Positions 1 to 6,854 of a stretch of DNA of 16,059 bases are shown here, piece by piece. The position numbers and the translations under genes are program-made. The stretch spans positions 1 to 16,059 of the forward strand of contig DFKL01000116.1 in assembly GCA_002373535.1 (NCBI GenBank). Reading direction: 5' to 3'. The first letter of the stretch is position 1, and each line of letters begins with the position of its first letter. The notes beneath the pieces are model-generated. The model saw only the letters and a list, made by a program, of their open reading frames with translations, was not told the origin of the DNA and ran no database searches. Source of the stretch: Prevotellaceae bacterium UBA3646. GTDB lineage: Bacteria > Bacteroidota > Bacteroidia > Bacteroidales > Bacteroidaceae.

Positions 1-491
1 GGAGCCCGAAGCGTATTACGGTGAGCACGGTGGGGGTGCGCAATGGATTGTTGCGCTTCCTGGACGAGAGCATGTGTCACCTGGCTGTATCGCTGCACAA
101 TCCTTTTCCTGACGAACGCAGGATGATGATGCCTGCCGAGGGCGGATACAGCCTGACGGAGTTCCTGCCGTTGCTGAAGGAGAGGGACTGGAGCCACCAG
201 CGTCGTGTCAGCTTTGAGTACATAGTATTCTCGGGGCTGAACGACACGGAGCGCCATGCAAGGGAGCTGGTAAGGCTGCTGGGGCAGATGGAGTGCCGTG
301 TGAACCTGATCCGATTCCATGAGATTCCTGACGCGCCCTATGGTACTACGGACGAGGAGCGGATAGTGTGGATGCGTGACTTCCTGACGAGGCATGGCGT
401 CACTGCAACGATCCGTGCAAGCCGCGGACAGGATATATGGGCTGCGTGTGGTCTTTTGAATACTAAACATAAACTGAATGGGAATGCGTAA
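1..491 (+). CDS. rlmN: 23S rRNA (adenine-C2)-methyltransferase RlmN, 3' part only
   Basis: This is the C-terminal part of RlmN, the radical-SAM enzyme that methylates C2 of A2503 in 23S rRNA (and A37 of some tRNAs, as known for the family). The reading frame is open to the left edge: codons from base 3 read SPKRITVSTVGV, a conserved RlmN stretch, so the GTG at 21 is not the true start. Further visible family motifs are LAVSLHNP, VNLIRFHEIP and, near the end, RASRGQDIWAACGLL. The Cys in AACG corresponds to the methyl-carrying catalytic cysteine (C355 in E. coli). The CxxxCxxC iron-sulfur motif lies upstream, outside the window. The stop codon overlaps the next gene by 14 bases, so the two are probably co-transcribed. 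Confidence 0.95.
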   Translation, partial: SPKRITVSTVGVRNGLLRFLDESMCHLAVSLHNPFPDERRMMMPAEGGYSLTEFLPLLKERDWSHQRRVSFEYIVFSGLNDTERHARELVRLLGQMECRVNLIRFHEIPDAPYGTTDEERIVWMRDFLTRHGVTATIRASRGQDIWAACGLLNTKHKLNGNA

Positions 492-1521
492 GACGTTGTT
501 GACATTGTTACTCGGTGCGGTCGTGCTGGCGGGATGCACGAAGGAGAATCTGTTCCCTGTGGCGAGCGGACGGCCGTATGAGGTGCTGGTGGTCATGGAC
601 AGCGTGGAGTGGAATGCTCCCCATGGCCGTGCATTGTTTGACGTGCTGGACACGGATGTGCCCATGTTGCCCCAGAGCGAGCGCAGCTTCCGTATCTCGC
701 AGACGGAGAGGAAGGACTTTGACAGGGTGCTGAACATCTTCAGAAACATCATTATCGTGAACATTGACGAGCGTCAGTTTACGAAGACGAAGATGAAGTT
801 CACGCGTGACAAGTATGCCATGGAGCAGATAGTGCTGACCATAAACTCGCCAAGCAGGGAGGAGTTCAGGGTGTTCTGCACTGACCACAGGGAGGAGATC
901 GTGGATTTCCTGGTGAAGATGGAGATGAACCGTCTGGTGGTGGAGCTGAAGAAGAAGTTCAGCAAGAAGACCTTTGACCTGGCGAAGCAGATTTTCGGGT
1001 GTGAGATGTATGCTCCTGACGAGCTGACGAGTTACAAGAAGGGGAAGGATTTCCTGTGGACGACGAACAACACGGCCACGGGGCTTGAGAGCATTGTGAT
1101 GTACTCGTTCCCGTATGATGGTCCGGAGTCGTTCAACAAGCAGTACCTGTGTGCCAAGCGTGACAGCGTGATGAAGGTGAACCTGCCTGGAGAGAAGCCT
1201 GGCATGTATATGCAGACGGACACGTTGTGTACCGTGGTCAAGCCTATTGCGGTGCATGGGAAGTATGCCATGGAGATGCGCGGACTGTGGTTCATGCGCA
1301 ATGACTGCATGGGAGGGCCGTACGTGAGTCATGCGCGTGTGGATACCGAGGCTAACCGAGTGGTGGTGGTAGAGGGATTCGTTTATGCGCCTGAGAAGAT
1401 GAAGCGTGGCCTGATACGCCGCCTGGAGGGCTCGCTGTATACGCTGAGGCTGCCGGAGGAGCAGTTTGTGGTGGCTATAACGCCTACGATAGAGGAGGAT
1501 TCTGAAAAAACAGACAAATAG
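478..1521 (+). CDS. DUF4837 family lipoprotein
   Basis: This 347-residue predicted lipoprotein resembles the Bacteroidetes-specific DUF4837 family, whose function is unknown. The N-terminus is a lipoprotein signal: MGMRKT, a hydrophobic run of Leu/Val/Ala, then the lipobox LAGC with the lipidated Cys at about residue 20, followed by TKEN. The mature protein is mixed, with a Lys-rich helix near residues 150-165 (LVVELKKKFSKK), and no transmembrane segment follows the signal. ATG 484 (MRKTLL) is an equally good start and gives a more typical signal peptide; no Shine-Dalgarno decides between them. It overlaps rlmN by 14 bases and is 4 bases from the next gene. The family call is from memory of its sequence character and lipoprotein form, so the name is less certain than the lipoprotein call. 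Confidence 0.8.
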   Translation: MGMRKTLLTLLLGAVVLAGCTKENLFPVASGRPYEVLVVMDSVEWNAPHGRALFDVLDTDVPMLPQSERSFRISQTERKDFDRVLNIFRNIIIVNIDERQFTKTKMKFTRDKYAMEQIVLTINSPSREEFRVFCTDHREEIVDFLVKMEMNRLVVELKKKFSKKTFDLAKQIFGCEMYAPDELTSYKKGKDFLWTTNNTATGLESIVMYSFPYDGPESFNKQYLCAKRDSVMKVNLPGEKPGMYMQTDTLCTVVKPIAVHGKYAMEMRGLWFMRNDCMGGPYVSHARVDTEANRVVVVEGFVYAPEKMKRGLIRRLEGSLYTLRLPEEQFVVAITPTIEEDSEKTDK

Positions 1522-1525
1522 TATT

Positions 1526-2200
1526 ATGAAGATATGTATTGGATTTGCTGCCTGTGACGACTGGGGCAAGGGTATCCTGGAGAAGGCTTTTGAGGACATC
1601 TTGCTTGACGAGATTGCCGACAAGAAGATTTACGAAAGCAGTGGCGACGATGCCGTGAACGAGGCTTATGATGACTGGGAGGCCGGTAATACGGATGCCA
1701 TAGTGGTGGTGCAGCCTGAGGGCTGCAGGAACATGAATCCAGCACAGTTGCGCGGCATGGATATGCTGCTATGGGACGGCTTGCGCATGGCTTTCGTGAC
1801 GGAAGGCGAGGATGTGGAGGAGCAGGAGGCTATGCTGCGTGAGACGCTGCGCCGCGAGTTTGACATCGACAACCCGCGTATTACGGACAAAGTGGACGAG
1901 GAGAACCTGACGGTCTACGATGCCATCCTGGTGAAGGACTGCGTGGCTGGCATGAATGAGTTCATGCGCCTGACAGAAAACCGCGGTGTGGCATACACTA
2001 CGGGACGTGAACTGATATGTACGAGCCCTATGAATGAGCAGAGTCTGCACGAGTGTATATACATGGCCAAAGATATCCTGGCTGCGAGGAAGCGATGGGA
2101 CGATGCCCATGCCAACCCATTGCCGAAGCTGTACGTGGACAAGCGTGAGGATAACAGGCGGCAGCCGAAACCATTCCCACCTTTCAACGAGGAGCAATGA
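1526..2200 (+). CDS. Shortened PdxA-like protein lacking metal ligands (probable pseudoenzyme)
   Basis: This 224-residue protein reads as a reduced version of PdxA, the 4-hydroxythreonine-4-phosphate dehydrogenase of vitamin B6 synthesis (usually about 330-360 residues). Collinear PdxA-like blocks are visible: the N-terminal MKICIGFAACDDWGKGILEK, DDWEAGNTDAIVVVQP at 49-64, DGLRMAFVTEG at 84-94, LRREFDIDNPRI at 108-119, YDAILVKDCVAG at 131-142, ICTSP at 164-168, IYMAKDILAARKRWD at 178-192 and a C-terminal NPLPKLYVDKRED. The catalytic parts are gone. The GHTE substrate segment is deleted, the NPHAGE segment after PRI is deleted, the His of YHDQG is Cys139, and the DHG of TSPDHG is MNE at 169-171. 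All three metal-binding histidines are therefore absent. The frame is intact and coupled to its neighbours (ATGA overlap downstream), so it looks maintained rather than decaying. Its function is unknown. Confidence 0.75.
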   Translation: MKICIGFAACDDWGKGILEKAFEDILLDEIADKKIYESSGDDAVNEAYDDWEAGNTDAIVVVQPEGCRNMNPAQLRGMDMLLWDGLRMAFVTEGEDVEEQEAMLRETLRREFDIDNPRITDKVDEENLTVYDAILVKDCVAGMNEFMRLTENRGVAYTTGRELICTSPMNEQSLHECIYMAKDILAARKRWDDAHANPLPKLYVDKREDNRRQPKPFPPFNEEQ

Positions 2201-3111
2201 GACTGACGAACAGGGTTCGCAAGACGCAGAAGAGCCGTGATACAGAGGGGCCGTTTGAGCTGTACGTGACTCGTACTCCGGGGTATCTGTGGGCTGTGGC
2301 GTTTGAGAGGCTGGGTGTGCATCCGGTTGCGGTTACGCTGATGAGTATCGTGATAGGTGCTGCGAGCGGCTGGTTCTTCTACAGCACGGACGTGCGTGTA
2401 AACGCGATAGGCATGCTGCTGCTGGTGTGGGCGAACTGGTATGACTGTGCCGACGGACAACTGGCGAGGATGACTGGAAAGAGGACCATGGTAGGCCGCG
2501 TCCTGGACGGGTTTGCCGGGGATGTATGGTTTTTCTTCATCTATCTGTTTCTCTGCCTGAGGCTGCAGCAGGAATGGGGCTGGGGGGTGTGGCTACTGGG
2601 TGCATGGAGTGGCCTGCACTGCCATTGCCGACAGTGTGCCATAGGTGACTACTACCGTAACGTACACATGTACTTTGAACTGGGTAGGGAACGGGCGGAA
2701 CTGGATGAGTCTACGGTCCTGCAAAAACAATACGATGCCTTGAGATGGTGCCGGGAGGAATGGTTCCGGAAGCTGTACCTGTTCTTTTATATAAGGTATA
2801 CAAGAGGACAGGAGGCTCAGGCTCCGGCCGTAGTGCGGATGAAGCGCTCGTTGGAGCAATGGTTTCCGGCGGGCGTACCTGCCGGACTGCGGGAGGAGTT
2901 CTGCCGACGGAGCCGCCCGTTGATGCCATTGACGAACATCCTGACTTTTGACACGCGGGTAATAGTGCTGTTCGTCTCGACGGCTATGGGACATCCATGG
3001 GTCTATTTCGTGTTTGAGGCTACGATATTGGAGGCGGTACGATATTACATGATACGCAGGCACAATGTGCTGTGTGAAGACTTAATGAAAAAGGCTGCTG
3101 TATTGAAATGA
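2197..3111 (+). CDS. CDP-alcohol phosphatidyltransferase family membrane protein
   Basis: This 304-residue integral membrane enzyme transfers a phospho-alcohol from a CDP-alcohol to another alcohol with release of CMP (known for the family). The signature is clear: D83-CA-D86-G87-QL-A90-R91, eight residues, then G100-RVL-D104. The last Asp is D109 in DGFAGD, one residue further from D104 than in the usual D-x3-D spacing. Predicted membrane segments lie near 42-62, 68-82, 109-122, 128-145 and 254-280. Between 150 and 250 there is an unusually long charged loop, rich in Arg and Glu; the whole protein is longer than the typical 180-230 residues. The start overlaps the upstream stop (ATGA) and the stop overlaps the next start (ATGA), so it is translationally coupled to the cytidylyltransferase that follows. 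The substrate cannot be read from the sequence. Confidence 0.88.
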   Translation: MRLTNRVRKTQKSRDTEGPFELYVTRTPGYLWAVAFERLGVHPVAVTLMSIVIGAASGWFFYSTDVRVNAIGMLLLVWANWYDCADGQLARMTGKRTMVGRVLDGFAGDVWFFFIYLFLCLRLQQEWGWGVWLLGAWSGLHCHCRQCAIGDYYRNVHMYFELGRERAELDESTVLQKQYDALRWCREEWFRKLYLFFYIRYTRGQEAQAPAVVRMKRSLEQWFPAGVPAGLREEFCRRSRPLMPLTNILTFDTRVIVLFVSTAMGHPWVYFVFEATILEAVRYYMIRRHNVLCEDLMKKAAVLK

Positions 3112-3860
3112 CTCGCAGTGTGGCGTTGATTCTGGCTGGAGGCGTGGGTAACAGGATGCACATGGCAATACCCAAGCAGTTCACTGAGGTGGACGGACTG
3201 AGTGTGCTGCAATATACGATGATGGCTTTCCAAAGGCACAGGCTAATTGATGCCGTATATGTAGTGGCGGCACCTAAATGGCACATGGCCGTAAGGGAAC
3301 AGGCTGCAATGGCCGGCATATCCAAGCTGAACGGCGTGGCCACGTCCGGGGCGACAAGCATGGGATCGCTGATGAGCGGAATTGCGTATATTGCCGAGAA
3401 CGAGAATGACGAGACGGTAGTCCTGGTCCACGATGCCGTGCGTCCATTGCTTCCGCAGGAGACTATAAGCAGTAACATCGCCGTGTGTCTGAGCCGGGGG
3501 AATGCCATTACGGCTATCGAGTCGCAGGAGAGTTTCATGCTGACGGAGCAGAGGCATGAAGATGGTGACACCAGTCACACAAGGTCGTCCAACGACTTCC
3601 TGCTAAGGGAGGCCGTACTGAGGGCCCAGACGCCTCACACGTTCAGGCTGCATGAATTGAAGGCTATGCGGAGGGAGGCTGACGAGAGGGGCATCGATGA
3701 TGCTCAGAGCCTTTTCGTACTGGCGTGTCGTCTGGGGCATACGCCTCTGTATGCGGCACAGGGGTCTACGCTGAATTTCAAACTGACCGTCCCGACGGAT
3801 ATTGATGTGTTCCGTGCCATTGTCCACGAATTCGGGCCACTGGGTCGCGAAGATAGGTGA
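3108..3860 (+). CDS. IspD/TarI-family cytidylyltransferase (MEP or alditol-phosphate substrate)
   Basis: This 250-residue cytosolic nucleotidyltransferase belongs to the IspD family, which makes CDP-methylerythritol in the MEP isoprenoid pathway, or to its TarI-type relatives, which make CDP-ribitol and similar compounds from CTP. Key residues are present: LAGGVGNRM (R16) and PKQF (K23) in the N-terminal CTP loop, VHDAVRP with D109, R172 and T175 in LRAQTPHTF, and K225 in NFKLT near the C-terminus. Family proteins are usually 220-240 residues; the extra length lies in an insert around 145-165 rich in His, Asp and Ser. Automated annotation would probably say IspD. The overlap with a CDP-alcohol phosphotransferase gene, and the QTPHTF and FKLT...DI wording, make a CDP-alditol-forming enzyme equally plausible. 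The window cannot decide between them. Confidence 0.85.
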   Translation: MTRSVALILAGGVGNRMHMAIPKQFTEVDGLSVLQYTMMAFQRHRLIDAVYVVAAPKWHMAVREQAAMAGISKLNGVATSGATSMGSLMSGIAYIAENENDETVVLVHDAVRPLLPQETISSNIAVCLSRGNAITAIESQESFMLTEQRHEDGDTSHTRSSNDFLLREAVLRAQTPHTFRLHELKAMRREADERGIDDAQSLFVLACRLGHTPLYAAQGSTLNFKLTVPTDIDVFRAIVHEFGPLGREDR

Positions 3861-3864
3861 TTTG

Positions 3865-3896
3865 TTTGGTCAATTGGAAAAAAAATAATATTTTTG
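3865..3896 (+). promoter_or_regulatory. Bacteroidetes-type housekeeping promoter for the sigma-54 activator operon
   Basis: TTTG at 3865-3868 and TATTTTTG at 3889-3896 match the Bacteroides -33 (TTTG) and -7 (TAnnTTTG) boxes with a 20-bp spacer. Transcription would start near 3902, leaving a leader of about 17 bases before ATG 3919. It lies in the first real gap after the upstream operon and separates the two operons. Confidence 0.75.
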
Positions 3897-3918
3897 CTGA
3901 CCGATATATATACTGAAC

Positions 3919-5163
3919 ATGGAGACTTCTGCTCTACAGGATATTAAACAGCGTTACCGCATAGTGGGTCGCGACGAAAAGCTGGACCTGGCCCTGAACA
4001 CGGCATTGCAGGTGGCGTCGACGGACCTGAGCGTGCTGATTCAGGGAGAGAGCGGCGTGGGTAAGGAAATCATCCCGAGAATTATCCATGACGCAAGCCT
4101 GAGACGCACGGGACGCTACATTGCCATTAACTGCGGCAGTATTCCCGAGGGTACGATTGACAGTGAGCTGTTCGGTCACGAGAAGGGGTCGTACACGGGT
4201 GCCATTGACGAGCGTGAGGGATATTTCGGCGCTGCCGACGGCGGCACCTTGTTCCTGGACGAGATAGGCGAGCTGCCGATTACTACCCAGGCCAGGCTGC
4301 TGCGTGTGTTGGAGACGGGCGAATACATACGTGTGGGCAGTGACACGCCAAGCAAGACGAACGTACGTATAGTGGCGGCGACTAACGTGGACCTGCCTGC
4401 TGCCATCCGTGACGGACGGTTCCGTGAGGACTTGTACTACCGTCTGTGTACCATAAACATTCAGATGCCGCCTCTGCGCGACCGTGGCATAGACAGTGTG
4501 CTTTTGTTCAAGATGTTTGCCATGGAGACTGCGCGCAAATACCGCATTCCCGAGTCTGTAAGGCTGACGGAGGAGGCTGAAAAGGTCGTAATGGCTTACA
4601 AGTGGCCCGGCAATGTGCGTCAGCTGCGCAACGTGGTCGAGCAGATCAGCATATTGGAGCGTGGGAGCGTCCGAATAACGCCTCAGGTACTGGAGAGATA
4701 CGGAATCACCGCCGGCGGCGGCGAGAGCTTTGCCATGGCCCGTATCGGCAAGGCTGGCAGCGAGGGTGGACGCCATGACTGGGAAAACCAGATCAAATTC
4801 CTGCTGAATGCCGTAATGCAGCTGCGCAGCGAGGTGGAGCAACTGAAGAACGTTGCCTTCGGCTCGCAAGATGACAAACCCATACACCAGCCTACCCTGC
4901 AGCTGGAGAGCAAGAGCCTCGTGCCGCACTATGAGTCGCCTGACTTGACGGACACCAGGGTGCCGACGATGCATATCCCTGACTATGACGATGCTGAGGA
5001 CGTGACGGAGGAGGAAACGCTGAACATCGAGGAGATGGAGAAGAGGATGATAGTAAGGGCCTTGCAGAAGAGCCACAACCGCCGCAAGGTTGCCGCCCAG
5101 CTACTGGGTATCAGCGAAAGGACCCTGTACAGAAAGATTAACGACTATGGCATTGAAGAATAA
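3919..5163 (+). CDS. Sigma-54-dependent transcriptional activator (AAA+ plus Fis-type HTH, no sensory domain)
   Basis: This 414-residue protein uses ATP to remodel RNA polymerase holding sigma-54 (RpoN). The AAA+ domain starts almost at the N-terminus: Walker A GESGVGKE at 43-50, the sigma-54 contact loop GSYTGA at 90-95 (usual form GAFTGA), Walker B GTLFLDEIGEL at 109-119, and FREDLYYRL at 168-176 with the arginine-finger residues. A WPGNVRQLRN motif follows at 229-238. A linker with a likely coiled coil (about 288-312) leads to an acidic stretch (355-372) and a Fis-type helix-turn-helix at 375-410 (RRKVAAQLLGISERTLYRKI). There is no receiver, GAF or PAS domain, so any signal must act through partner proteins or expression level. 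The stop overlaps lptE by 17 bases, which suggests co-expression with LPS-assembly functions. Confidence 0.95.
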   Translation: METSALQDIKQRYRIVGRDEKLDLALNTALQVASTDLSVLIQGESGVGKEIIPRIIHDASLRRTGRYIAINCGSIPEGTIDSELFGHEKGSYTGAIDEREGYFGAADGGTLFLDEIGELPITTQARLLRVLETGEYIRVGSDTPSKTNVRIVAATNVDLPAAIRDGRFREDLYYRLCTINIQMPPLRDRGIDSVLLFKMFAMETARKYRIPESVRLTEEAEKVVMAYKWPGNVRQLRNVVEQISILERGSVRITPQVLERYGITAGGGESFAMARIGKAGSEGGRHDWENQIKFLLNAVMQLRSEVEQLKNVAFGSQDDKPIHQPTLQLESKSLVPHYESPDLTDTRVPTMHIPDYDDAEDVTEEETLNIEEMEKRMIVRALQKSHNRRKVAAQLLGISERTLYRKINDYGIEE

Positions 5164-5680
5164 CGTTTGCAGATTCCTGCCTGTGGCATGTGTCTCTGCG
5201 TTTGTCCTGACTTGCGTCGTTGCCTGCACGGTAGGATATAAATTCAACGGTGCCAGCATCAACTACAACAAGACGAAGACCATACAGATAGGTGCCTTTC
5301 CGATAAGAAGCGTCTATGTATGGGCTCCCATGCAGAGTATCTTCCAGAACAAGCTGACTGACATCTTTGCCAGCCAGACGCGACTGAGGCAGGTGAAGAA
5401 GAACGGAGACCTGATACTCGAGGGGGAGATTACGGCTTTCGACCAGTTCAACAAGGGTATTTCAAACGACGGATACAGCAGCCAGGTACAGTTGCGCATG
5501 ACGGTGAATGTGCGTTTCACCAACAACAGTAACCATGCCGAGGATTTTGAGCAGAAATTCAGTGCCACATCGACTTACGACGCCACGCAGCAGCTGGTCA
5601 ATGTACAGGAGGAACTGGTGACTGAAATGTGCAAGGACATAACTGACCAGATTTTCAACAAGACCGTCGCGAACTGGTAA
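5147..5680 (+). CDS. lptE: LptE family LPS-assembly lipoprotein
   Basis: This 177-residue protein resembles the Bacteroidetes LptE family, the outer-membrane lipoprotein that plugs the LptD barrel and helps insert lipopolysaccharide. ATG 5147 is chosen because it places a lipoprotein signal at the N-terminus (MALKNNVCRF, hydrophobic core, lipobox VVAC with Cys27); an in-frame ATG at 5090 would only add a non-hydrophobic extension lying inside the upstream gene. The mature part begins TVGYKFNGASINYNKTKTIQ, the typical start of this family, and continues with IGAFPIRS, the region around residues 80-90 (SQTRLRQVKKNGDLILEG) and an alternating beta pattern. No surface-export acidic signal follows the Cys, as fits a periplasm-facing lipoprotein. 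Other cysteines (8, 15, 23) lie in the signal peptide. It overlaps the activator gene by 17 bases. Confidence 0.9.
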   Translation: MALKNNVCRFLPVACVSAFVLTCVVACTVGYKFNGASINYNKTKTIQIGAFPIRSVYVWAPMQSIFQNKLTDIFASQTRLRQVKKNGDLILEGEITAFDQFNKGISNDGYSSQVQLRMTVNVRFTNNSNHAEDFEQKFSATSTYDATQQLVNVQEELVTEMCKDITDQIFNKTVANW

Positions 5681-5703
5681 CCGACGGTGCTTATATATAC
5701 GTC

Positions 5704-6447
5704 ATGGGAAAGCAGGTAATAGACTATATCAGGCAACCGGAGACTCTGGACTCGCAGGCTCTGGACTTCCTGACGGGGATGGTGGAAAGGTATCCCTATT
5801 ACCACGCTGCACGTATCCTGCTGCTGCGCACATTGTACCAGATGCATGACTCTCGTTTCAACGAGGAGCTGCGCAAGGCTGCGGTATTCGTGCCTTCGCG
5901 TTCCACCTTGTTTGAGCTGTTCCAGGCTCCGAGTTCCATGCCCAAGGCTACGAGCATGCGTACTTCACGTGCCGACGAGGTTCAAGGTATTGACAGGACC
6001 GACAGCCTTATAGACGACTTCCTAGACACAATGCCTGAGGAAAAGGCGAAACAGGGACCGAACTTCGTCGACGCAACAGTGGACTACATGGCGTACCTGA
6101 CAAGGATGGAAAGCAGCAATGCCACTACTGCATCGGCAATGGCCGGCAGTGACTATATTGATCAATTCCTGAGTGCCAATGAGGGTCATTTTACCTTGGA
6201 AGACGTGGATGATGAGGAGGATGATGAGTCCAGAAGCCGCAAACCGGCCTATACCGATGCCAAACAGGACAGCGGTACTGGTATTTTGACCGAAGCTATG
6301 GCCCGAATTTATATAAAACAGCGTAAATTTGACAAGGCTGCAGAAATTATAAGACGTATTTCCTTGAAATATCCGGAAAAAAATCGTTACTTTGCAGACC
6401 AAATACGCTTTCTTGAGAAATTGATCGAGAACGAGAAACTGAAATAG
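5704..6447 (+). CDS. TPR-like helical protein of Bacteroidetes, function unknown
   Basis: This 247-residue protein has no signal peptide or membrane segment, so it is probably cytoplasmic. Residues 1-60 are helical and resemble a degenerate TPR pair (ALDFLTGMVERYPYYHAARILLLRTLY). The C-terminal 195-247 is a better TPR-like unit (ILTEAMARIYIKQRKFDKAAEIIRRISLKYPEKN). Between them is a low-order region with two copies of a short motif, SLIDDFLDTM at 101-110 and DYIDQFLSAN at 150-159, and a strongly acidic run at 165-176 (EDVDDEEDDESR). Proteins of this design occur next to lptE and secG in related genomes (from memory), but their role is not established. It lies 23 bases after lptE and 46 bases before secG, in the same operon. 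Confidence 0.75.
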   Translation: MGKQVIDYIRQPETLDSQALDFLTGMVERYPYYHAARILLLRTLYQMHDSRFNEELRKAAVFVPSRSTLFELFQAPSSMPKATSMRTSRADEVQGIDRTDSLIDDFLDTMPEEKAKQGPNFVDATVDYMAYLTRMESSNATTASAMAGSDYIDQFLSANEGHFTLEDVDDEEDDESRSRKPAYTDAKQDSGTGILTEAMARIYIKQRKFDKAAEIIRRISLKYPEKNRYFADQIRFLEKLIENEKLK

Positions 6448-6493
6448 GAGGAAATAACTGATATCTGAAAACTAAAAAAAACGTAATATAACT

Positions 6494-6835
6494 ATGTACA
6501 CAACAACCGTAATTCTGATTATTCTGGCGAGCGTGCTCATGTGCCTCATCGTGCTGATACAGGAGAGCAAGGGCGGTGGTCTGGCGGCAGACTATGCCAG
6601 TGCAAACCAGTCACTGGGCGTACACAAGACTACCAACTTCATTGAAAAGGCAACGTGGACACTGGCTGGAATCATGGTCTTCCTGAGCGTTATCAGTGTT
6701 GCCTTCCTGCCTTCGGAGCATGCAGAACAGAGTGTAATGCAGAGCGTAGAGACTCCTGCAGCACCTGCGGCAACACAGGAACTGCCTGCGGCACAGGGCG
6801 AGGCACAGCCTGCCGAGCAGCCTGCGGCACAGTAA
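6494..6835 (+). CDS. secG: Preprotein translocase subunit SecG
   Basis: This is SecG, the small subunit of the SecYEG channel in the inner membrane that promotes SecA-driven export. At 113 residues it has the usual length. There are two membrane helices, about 4-22 and 54-72, joined by the conserved loop QESKGGGLA at 23-31. After the second helix is a 38-residue tail, low in complexity and rich in Ala, Pro, Gln and Glu, encoded by imperfect 36-base-spaced repeats. The start is preceded by an AT-rich stretch with no Shine-Dalgarno, typical of Bacteroidetes. Confidence 0.95.
   Translation: MYTTTVILIILASVLMCLIVLIQESKGGGLAADYASANQSLGVHKTTNFIEKATWTLAGIMVFLSVISVAFLPSEHAEQSVMQSVETPAAPAATQELPAAQGEAQPAEQPAAQ
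6784..6832 (+). repeat. In-frame 13-bp direct repeat in the secG tail
   Basis: GCCTGCGGCACAG occurs at 6784-6796 and again at 6820-6832, exactly 36 bases (12 codons) apart, and a looser copy (CCTGCGGCAACACAG) sits at 6764-6778. They encode the Pro-Ala-Ala-Gln type units of the SecG tail. The in-frame spacing suggests growth by slippage or duplication. Confidence 0.7.
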
Positions 6836-6854
6836 TCCAGTCCCGCAGTCGCTC

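Noticed and set aside
508..1623. Long open frame (371 codons) on the - strand opposite the DUF4837 gene
   Set aside because: Its product is very rich in His, Arg and Leu with no recognisable domain, and it mirrors the codon pattern of a convincing + strand gene with a lipoprotein signal.
3934..5076. Open frame of 380 codons on the - strand opposite the sigma-54 activator
   Set aside because: It is antisense to an unmistakable AAA+/Fis protein and its translation is His/Gln/Leu-rich without motifs.
5090..5146. Longer lptE beginning at the in-frame ATG 5090
   Set aside because: The extra residues lie inside the activator gene and would bury the lipoprotein signal, which must be at the N-terminus.
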